DNA of 10,246 nt, from positions 1-10,246 of the forward strand of contig JAPWUY010000028.1 of the NCBI GenBank assembly GCA_028275295.1, given 5' to 3'. Positions 5,691 to 10,246 of this stretch are shown piece by piece. Below the pieces are notes generated by a model. That model saw only the letters and a list, made by a program, of their open reading frames with translations. It made no database searches and had not been told where the DNA came from. The stretch's first letter is position 1. The number at the start of each line of letters is the position of its first letter. The stretch is from Thermodesulfobacteriota bacterium (GTDB taxonomy: Bacteria > Desulfobacterota > Desulfocorpusculales > Desulfocorpusculum). Position numbers and translations under genes: made by a program.

Positions 5691-6513
5691 AAGGTCAGAA
5701 GAAGTGCTGGTCTTCGGTCTCTTGGGAAATCCCGTAGGCCATAGCCTCTCTCCAAAAATGCATCGGGCGGCATTCCAGGCTATGGGAATCGAGGCCGAGT
5801 ACGTGGCGTTTCCCGTCGTGAACTTGGAGCAGGCGGTAACGGGGATAAGGGGACTGGGAATTCGAGGGGCTAGTGTGACCATCCCCTTCAAGGAAGAGAT
5901 CATCTCCCTCATGGACAAAGTGGATCGTGTGGCCTCGGTCATAGGTGCAGTGAACACCCTGGTGAACGATCAGGGAGTCCTCACGGGGACCAATACGGAT
6001 TGGCTGGGATTGAAAAGGGCCTTGGAGTCTCGAATCTCCATTCGGGGGAGAAGGGTCGCCATCTTGGGTGCTGGGGGGGCCGCAAGGGCTGCTGTCTACG
6101 GGGTCATGGCCGGTGGGGGAGAGCCCATCCTCCTAAACCGAACTCCCCAGAGGGCGATGAGGGCAGCAAGGGACTTGGGATGCGGGTGGGCCCTCTGGGA
6201 AGGTTTAGGGGACCTCAATGCCCACGTTCTCGTGAACGCGACCCCTGCAGGAATGTCCCCCAGGGGCGACGAGTGCCCGGTTGAGCCTGAATTGCTGAGC
6301 CGATTTCACTTGGTAGTCGATATGGTCTACAACCCCCTTCGCACGAGGCTCTTGGAGGAAGCAGAGGCCAGGGGGGTTGGGACAATGAATGGGGTGGAAA
6401 TGTTGGTCCAACAGGGAGCCGAGCAGATTCGCATATGGACTGGAATGGAGCCACCCATCCAAATCATGAGAAAAGCCGTGATCGAGGCACTGGGGGGAGA
6501 AGATGAGGATTGA
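5674..6513 (+). CDS. aroE: Shikimate dehydrogenase
   Basis: Fourth step: reduces 3-dehydroshikimate to shikimate with NADPH. At 279 residues it is typical of AroE. The substrate domain begins with GNPVGHSLSPKMH (18-30) and contains VTIPFK with catalytic Lys73, AVNTLV with Asn94, and GTNTDWLG with catalytic Asp109. The Rossmann domain shows LGAGGAARAA and LLNRTPQRA; the NRT motif is the usual NADP-specific signature. VNATPAGM and an NGVEMLVQQG segment complete the family pattern. AGAGGA 4 bases before the ATG supports the start, which lies 17 bases inside aroD in another frame. Quinate dehydrogenases are related, but the location within a full shikimate operon makes AroE the natural call. Confidence 0.96.
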   Translation: MRDGAKRSEEVLVFGLLGNPVGHSLSPKMHRAAFQAMGIEAEYVAFPVVNLEQAVTGIRGLGIRGASVTIPFKEEIISLMDKVDRVASVIGAVNTLVNDQGVLTGTNTDWLGLKRALESRISIRGRRVAILGAGGAARAAVYGVMAGGGEPILLNRTPQRAMRAARDLGCGWALWEGLGDLNAHVLVNATPAGMSPRGDECPVEPELLSRFHLVVDMVYNPLRTRLLEEAEARGVGTMNGVEMLVQQGAEQIRIWTGMEPPIQIMRKAVIEALGGEDED

Positions 6514-7771
6514 GGTGTGCGGACCATTGAATGCCACAGTGAGGCCTCCTGGCTCCAAAAGTCTCACCCAGAGGGCTCTTCTCATGGCCTCCCTCGCAAT
6601 GGGGGAGAGCGTCATAAAAGGAGGCGCCCTCTGCGATGACACCCGCCATTTGATGGAGGCCTTGAGGAGATTGGGGGTGAAGATAAGGGAGTCTCGGGAT
6701 GCCATAATCGTAGTGGGCACGGATGGAAGATTAGGGAGGGCTTCGGGAGAGATCCACCTGGGTGACAACGGCACTGGCCTTCGTTTTCTCGCGACCGCGT
6801 TGTGCATGACAAAGGGGGATTACAAGCTCACAGGCTCGACGAGGTTGTGCCAGAGGCCCATGGGGCCCCTTTTGGATGGTCTTTTCAAGTTGGGAGCCCA
6901 TGTGAGAAGCGAGAGGGGAGACGGATGCGCCCCCATCCTCATCAAAGGAAATGGCAGTTTGAGGGGAGGCTCTGTCTCCCTCGAAGCTTCTCAGAGCAGC
7001 CAATTCGCCTCATCCCTTCTCATTTGTGGTCCCTATATGAAGGAGGGCCTTTTCCTCGAGCTCCAAGGTCAAGCTGTGTCCACTCCCTACCTCAATATGA
7101 CTTTGGAGATGATGAGGAAGTTTGGGGCCGAGATCTCGGGGGACCTTCGCTCTGGGTTGAGGGTAGAAGGCCGGAAGAGCTACAAGGGTCGTATCCTGGA
7201 GATAGAACCAGACATCTCGAGTGGTTCTTACTTTCTCGCCGCATCAGCCCTGTGCGGGGGAAGGGTGAGAATAGAGGGCGTGGGAAAGGCCTCGCTACAG
7301 CCCGATATGAAAATCTGCCACATCTTGGAGAGGATGGGCTCCAGTGTGACCCTGGGGGATTCGTGGATAGAGGTGGAAGGGAGGCTCATGGAGGGGGAGG
7401 ATCTCGTCTTCGATCTCAGAGATTGCCCGGATCTGGCCCCGACTGTGGCTGTGCTCGGCGCAGCTAGGCGAGGCAAAACAGCGATAATCAACGTCCCTCA
7501 TCTGAGGTTCAAGGAGAGTGACAGAATAACGCAGGTCGCATGCGAGCTCAAAAAAGTGGGAGCTCGAGTTGAGGAGCTCAGTGACGGGATGATAGTGGAG
7601 GGAGGTAGCCTCCATGGGGCAAAAATAGATGCCCATGGCGATCACAGAATAGCCATGAGCTTCGCAATCCTTGGCCTCAGGGTCCCTGGGATGGAAATTC
7701 GGAATCCTGAGTGCGTGGCCAAGTCCTATCCGGGATTTTGGGAGGACTTAAGGAGGATCTCGTCGCCGTGA
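6503..7771 (+). CDS. aroA: 3-phosphoshikimate 1-carboxyvinyltransferase (EPSP synthase)
   Basis: Sixth step: joins shikimate 3-phosphate and PEP to give EPSP, the step blocked by glyphosate. At 422 residues it spans the whole two-domain fold. Key residues visible: Lys19-Ser20 and Arg24 in PPGSKSLTQR, Arg94 in GDNGTGLRF (87-95), QRPMG, SSQF (165-168), Asp310 in CPDLAPT, KESDR (337-341), HGDHRIAM (378-385) and Lys407 in AKSYPGF. The glyphosate-contact loop reads GDNGTGLRF, where the E. coli class I enzyme has GNAGTAMRP. Gly90 aligns with E. coli Gly96, and Phe95 replaces Pro101. A purine-rich GGGGAG lies 5 bases before the ATG, which overlaps the aroE end by 11 bases. The frame and motifs leave little doubt about function; glyphosate response cannot be read from sequence alone. 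Confidence 0.96.
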   Translation: MRIEVCGPLNATVRPPGSKSLTQRALLMASLAMGESVIKGGALCDDTRHLMEALRRLGVKIRESRDAIIVVGTDGRLGRASGEIHLGDNGTGLRFLATALCMTKGDYKLTGSTRLCQRPMGPLLDGLFKLGAHVRSERGDGCAPILIKGNGSLRGGSVSLEASQSSQFASSLLICGPYMKEGLFLELQGQAVSTPYLNMTLEMMRKFGAEISGDLRSGLRVEGRKSYKGRILEIEPDISSGSYFLAASALCGGRVRIEGVGKASLQPDMKICHILERMGSSVTLGDSWIEVEGRLMEGEDLVFDLRDCPDLAPTVAVLGAARRGKTAIINVPHLRFKESDRITQVACELKKVGARVEELSDGMIVEGGSLHGAKIDAHGDHRIAMSFAILGLRVPGMEIRNPECVAKSYPGFWEDLRRISSP

Positions 7772-8310
7772 ACATAAGGCTCTTGGGTCACAGATGTAGC
7801 GGAAAGACCTCAGTGGGCAAGCTTTTGGCGAGGAAACTCGGGATCCCCTTTTGGGATACCGATGATCTCATCGAGATGCGGCAAGGGATGGCAATAAGTC
7901 AGATCGTGGAAACGAGGGGCTGGAGTTTTTTCAGGGCCAAGGAGAGGGAGGTGCTACTTGAGGTTATTGACAAAGAAGACGGGGTTGTGGCCCTAGGAGG
8001 GGGAGCTCTCCTGGATCCACGCAACAGGGAAGATCTCAAGGAAGAAGGGGTGAACATATGGCTTTTGGCGAAGCCCGAGACCATCCTCCAGAGGATGAGG
8101 CAGGACCCCAAGACCGCATCCAGGAGACCACCCCTCAGGGGGCTTTCCCCTGAAGAAGAGTTGCCCCTTCTCATGGAAGAGAGGGACCGACTTTACAGGG
8201 AAGTGGCTCACCTGGAGGTGAGAACCGATGGAAGGCCTCTCGAGGAGATAGTGGGAGAGATCCTATACAGATTGGGCCTCCTCTCCTCCTTGGCTACCAA
8301 GTCCTATTAG
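7768..8310 (+). CDS. aroK: Shikimate kinase
   Basis: Fifth step: phosphorylates shikimate at O3 with ATP. The 180-residue P-loop kinase has Walker A GHRCSGKT (7-14), substrate-binding Asp30 and Asp32 in WDTDD, FFRAKE, the glycine triplet in ALGGGAL (77-79), the lid arginines in RRPPLRG (119-125), and RDRLYREVA (139-147). I chose the GTG at 7768: it overlaps the aroA stop as GTGA, a strong AGGAGG sits 11 bases upstream (7751-7756), and the first residues NIRLLGHRCSGKT are where the family starts. A longer in-frame start inside aroA (7711) would add 19 residues with no family counterpart. The 12-base gap to aroC is the only true intergenic gap between genes in the operon. Confidence 0.95.
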   Translation: MNIRLLGHRCSGKTSVGKLLARKLGIPFWDTDDLIEMRQGMAISQIVETRGWSFFRAKEREVLLEVIDKEDGVVALGGGALLDPRNREDLKEEGVNIWLLAKPETILQRMRQDPKTASRRPPLRGLSPEEELPLLMEERDRLYREVAHLEVRTDGRPLEEIVGEILYRLGLLSSLATKSY

Positions 8311-8322
8311 AGGAGTGGAGAC

Positions 8323-9384
8323 TTGCCAGGCAATACCATAGGGAAAATGTTCAGGGTGACCACCTGGGGTGAATCCCACGGGCCGGCTGTGGGGGCAGTG
8401 ATAGACGGATGCCCCCCCGGCATACCCTTGTCCCCGGAGGACATAGAGAAGGACCTCCGGAAAAGGAGGCCATCGGGGCTTCCTTGGAGCACCCAGAGGA
8501 GGGAGGAGGATGAGGTTCAGATCCTCTCCGGAGTGTTTGAGGGCCGAACCTTGGGCACTCCCATCTCCCTTCTGATCCCCAATAAGGACGCGAGGAGTTC
8601 TGACTACGATTCCCTGAAGGGGATTTTCAGGCCGGGTCACGGGGACTACACCTACTTCAAGAAGTATGGCCACATAGACCACAGGGGTGGAGGAAGGGCC
8701 TCGGCGCGAGAGACAGTGGCGAGGGTGGCAGCAGGGGCAGTGGCCCGCAAGCTTCTGGGCTCGGAGGGGATAGAGGTTGTGGCCTTCACCAGGGAGATAG
8801 GCGGGATAGTGGCCAGGAAAACGCTCTTGGAAGAATTGGATCAGAATCCCCTAAGGTGTCCTGACCCGGATGTGGTGGAGGAAATGCTCCAGGTACTTGA
8901 GGCGGCAAGAAAGTCGGGCGATACCTTAGGGGGTATTGTGGAGATAAGGGCAAGAGGATGCCCCCCAGGACTTGGAGAGCCAGTATTCCATAAGTTGGAT
9001 GCGGATCTGGCCTCGGCCTTGATGAGCATCGGATCCGTCAAGGGTGTGGAGATGGGAGCGGGATTTGGGGCCTCTCGAATGAGGGGGTCCCAGTGCAACG
9101 ACGCCATAAGGCCCCACGGGTTCGCCTCCAACAACGCTGGGGGTGTCCTAGCTGGCATCACCACTGGGCAGGAACTGGTGGTCAGGGTAGCCTGCAAGCC
9201 GGTCCCATCCATCTCCAAGGAGCAGATGACCATAGACCGAAGTGGCGAGGAGGTCTGCCTGACCATGAGGGGCAGGCACGATAGCTGTGTCATCCCGAGG
9301 GTGCTTCCAGTTTGTGAAGCCATGGTGTGCATGGTGATTGCGGATCATTTGCTCATGCAGAGGGCCATTTGCGGATGGAAATAG
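8323..9384 (+). CDS. aroC: Chorismate synthase
   Basis: Last common step: removes phosphate from EPSP to form chorismate, using reduced FMN. At 353 residues it matches the bacterial monofunctional type. Motifs: PGNTIGKMFRVTTWGESHG (2-20) with His19, RPGHGDYTYFKKYG with His106, HRGGGRASARET, NAGGVLAGITTGQ, and GRHDSCVIPRVLPVCEAM. The two histidines correspond to the catalytic pair described in the Neurospora enzyme (His17, His106). The start codon is TTG, supported by AGGAG (8311-8315) 7 bases upstream and by family proteins beginning M-x-GN-(T/S)-(I/F)-G. The next in-frame ATG (residue 9) would cut off the conserved GNTIG. No flavin reductase domain is fused, so reduced FMN must come from elsewhere. 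Confidence 0.96.
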   Translation: MPGNTIGKMFRVTTWGESHGPAVGAVIDGCPPGIPLSPEDIEKDLRKRRPSGLPWSTQRREEDEVQILSGVFEGRTLGTPISLLIPNKDARSSDYDSLKGIFRPGHGDYTYFKKYGHIDHRGGGRASARETVARVAAGAVARKLLGSEGIEVVAFTREIGGIVARKTLLEELDQNPLRCPDPDVVEEMLQVLEAARKSGDTLGGIVEIRARGCPPGLGEPVFHKLDADLASALMSIGSVKGVEMGAGFGASRMRGSQCNDAIRPHGFASNNAGGVLAGITTGQELVVRVACKPVPSISKEQMTIDRSGEEVCLTMRGRHDSCVIPRVLPVCEAMVCMVIADHLLMQRAICGWK

Positions 9385-10160
9385 GAATTGTCGGTGGCAC
9401 GAGGGGAATGGGTCGTTGGCTAGCCAGGGTCCTCTTCCAGGAGGGTTACACGGTGCATGCGTGGGGAAGAAGCGAGGAACGCGAGATGGAGGAGAGGATC
9501 CCCTCCTGCCAGGTGGTGTTCGTGAGTGTCCCCCTGGAGGTGGTCTCCGAGGTCTTGGAGAAGGTTGGGCCAATGGTGAAGAGAGGCAGTGGACTTATGG
9601 ACCTGAGCTCCCTCAAGGAGGAGCCTGTGGCGACAATGCTCAAATGCAGCTCTTCGGAAGTGGTGGGTATACACCCCCTTTTCGGCCCAAAGGTGAGGTC
9701 CCTCAAGGGAAAGAAAGTGGTCTTCTGCAGGGGAAGGGGAGAGAAATGGCTTGGTTGGGCCAAGAATCTCTTCGAGAAAAGGGGGGCCCGGATCCTGGAG
9801 ATGGACCCGGGGGAACACGATTGGAAGATGGCGAAGATTCAGCTCCTCACTCACCTGAACACAATGGTCTTGGGAGTATCTCTGGGGGAACTGGGTGAAA
9901 GCCTCGTGGAACTCCTCGATATCTCCACCCCAGTGTTCGAGAGGAAGGCCAGGATGCTCAGGAGAGTTTTCTGGGAAAATCCGGGACTGTATTCAGCCTT
10001 GGTCGCCATGAATCCCCACCTTTCGAGAATCCTAGAGGTATACACTAGCGCCCTCGGAAGGATATCCCGAGCTTTGGGCCAAAACGGGCCAGAAAAACTT
10101 CGCTCTCTCATGGAAGATACGAGAAGGGCTTTAGAAGGTGGCCCTCTTCGCGCCAAATGA
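9375..10160 (+). CDS. tyrA: Prephenate (or arogenate) dehydrogenase
   Basis: Oxidatively decarboxylates prephenate to 4-hydroxyphenylpyruvate, or arogenate to tyrosine, in the Tyr branch. The 261-residue protein has an N-terminal Rossmann fold with a GGTRGMG variant of GxGxxG (7-13), the catalytic-type His100 in GIHPLFGP, and a helical dimerisation domain with LLTHLNT (His160) and LDISTPVFERKARMLRRVF. The pattern resembles the dehydrogenase half of E. coli TyrA and archaeal TyrA, but it has no chorismate mutase and no ACT domain. After the second strand it reads WGRSEE (30-35) rather than the acidic residue usual in NAD enzymes, suggesting NADP. The ATG at 9375 overlaps the aroC end by 10 bases, with AGAGGG about 10 bases upstream; an earlier in-frame ATG (9327) adds only residues unlike the family. 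Function is secure at family level; substrate and cofactor are inferred. Confidence 0.9.
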   Translation: MEIGIVGGTRGMGRWLARVLFQEGYTVHAWGRSEEREMEERIPSCQVVFVSVPLEVVSEVLEKVGPMVKRGSGLMDLSSLKEEPVATMLKCSSSEVVGIHPLFGPKVRSLKGKKVVFCRGRGEKWLGWAKNLFEKRGARILEMDPGEHDWKMAKIQLLTHLNTMVLGVSLGELGESLVELLDISTPVFERKARMLRRVFWENPGLYSALVAMNPHLSRILEVYTSALGRISRALGQNGPEKLRSLMEDTRRALEGGPLRAK

Positions 10161-10246
10161 CCCAATGGGAGTTTCCTCAAGAGTCCTCAGTCGAGAGCTG
10201 TTTCACAGGCCTCTTCGGACATGAAGCGCCAAACTCAGGGGCTTTG
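10157..10246 (+). CDS. Possible next operon gene, 5' end only
   Basis: An ATG at 10157 overlaps the tyrA stop as ATGA, the same junction used at three earlier boundaries of this operon (GTGA at a fourth). The frame stays open for 30 codons to the window edge, beginning MTQWEFPQESS. I do not recognise the protein from this stub. Further aromatic genes such as trp genes would be natural here, but that is a guess from context. An open frame of 30 codons alone is weak evidence, and no good Shine-Dalgarno is close (AAGGTGG is about 16-17 bases upstream). No terminator hairpin is visible after tyrA, which agrees with the operon continuing. Confidence 0.45.
   Translation, partial: MTQWEFPQESSVESCFTGLFGHEAPNSGAL

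Noticed and set aside
6205..6807. A 200-residue - strand ORF opposite aroE/aroA
   Set aside because: Antisense to two well-supported genes, low-complexity Pro/Ser-rich translation, no motif.
6802..7467. A 221-residue + strand ORF inside aroA
   Set aside because: Out-of-frame translation of aroA, which carries all EPSP synthase motifs in its own frame.
1..10246. CRISPR arrays, insertion sequences, tRNA or rRNA genes
   Set aside because: No repeated spacer-like units, transposase motifs, terminal repeats or cloverleaf patterns were found on either strand by eye.

Overview
The window carries an almost complete aromatic amino acid supraoperon on the + strand (about 1525 to past 10160). A small metal-handling cluster lies divergently on the - strand (270-1370). 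The operon order is aroF, aroB, pheA, aroD, aroE, aroA, aroK, aroC, tyrA. That covers all seven shikimate-pathway steps from PEP and erythrose 4-phosphate to chorismate, plus the branches to phenylpyruvate (PheA) and to tyrosine (TyrA). The genes are packed with overlaps of 4 to 17 bases or, once, a 12-base gap. A further reading frame opens with another ATGA overlap at 10157 and runs off the window.

The most interesting part is the untranslated leader of this operon. Downstream of a promoter (TTGACA at 1525, extended -10 at 1549) there is a well-placed Shine-Dalgarno and a 28-codon leader ORF (1584-1670). It contains the run YYWGFYFWY: eight aromatic residues in nine, covering Tyr, Phe and Trp. 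It is followed by a 12-bp perfect G+C-rich hairpin and a T tract (1694-1740) just before aroF. I could also find by eye the two competing pairings a classical attenuator needs: region 1 (1589-1598) with region 2 (1642-1652), and region 2 (1637-1646) with region 3 (1701-1710), the latter overlapping the terminator arm. This reads as a ribosome-mediated attenuator that senses all three aromatic amino acids and controls the whole shikimate pathway from one switch. A second control layer is visible in the proteins: AroF has the ferredoxin-like regulatory N-domain of type I-beta DAHP synthases, and PheA has an ACT domain.

The - strand cluster has a CDF-family Zn/Cd/Co-type exporter, a detached fragment of its own cytoplasmic domain, and a CopZ-like heavy-metal-associated (HMA) protein. 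The exporter looks broken. The six-transmembrane part ends a few residues after helix 6. The next frame resumes in the middle of the C-terminal domain, with about 30-40 residues of the usual domain missing, as expected from an internal deletion with a frameshift. Positions 1-269 contain no gene I can support.

The organism is a bacterium. The P-protein type PheA beginning with an AroQ domain, the type I-beta AroF, type I AroD and the operon order suggest a Desulfobacterota (former Deltaproteobacteria)-like lineage. That is an inference from gene content, not a database match. By eye the genes are GC-rich and purine-rich on the sense strand, with many AGG/AGA arginine and ATA isoleucine codons, a style common in thermophiles but not diagnostic.
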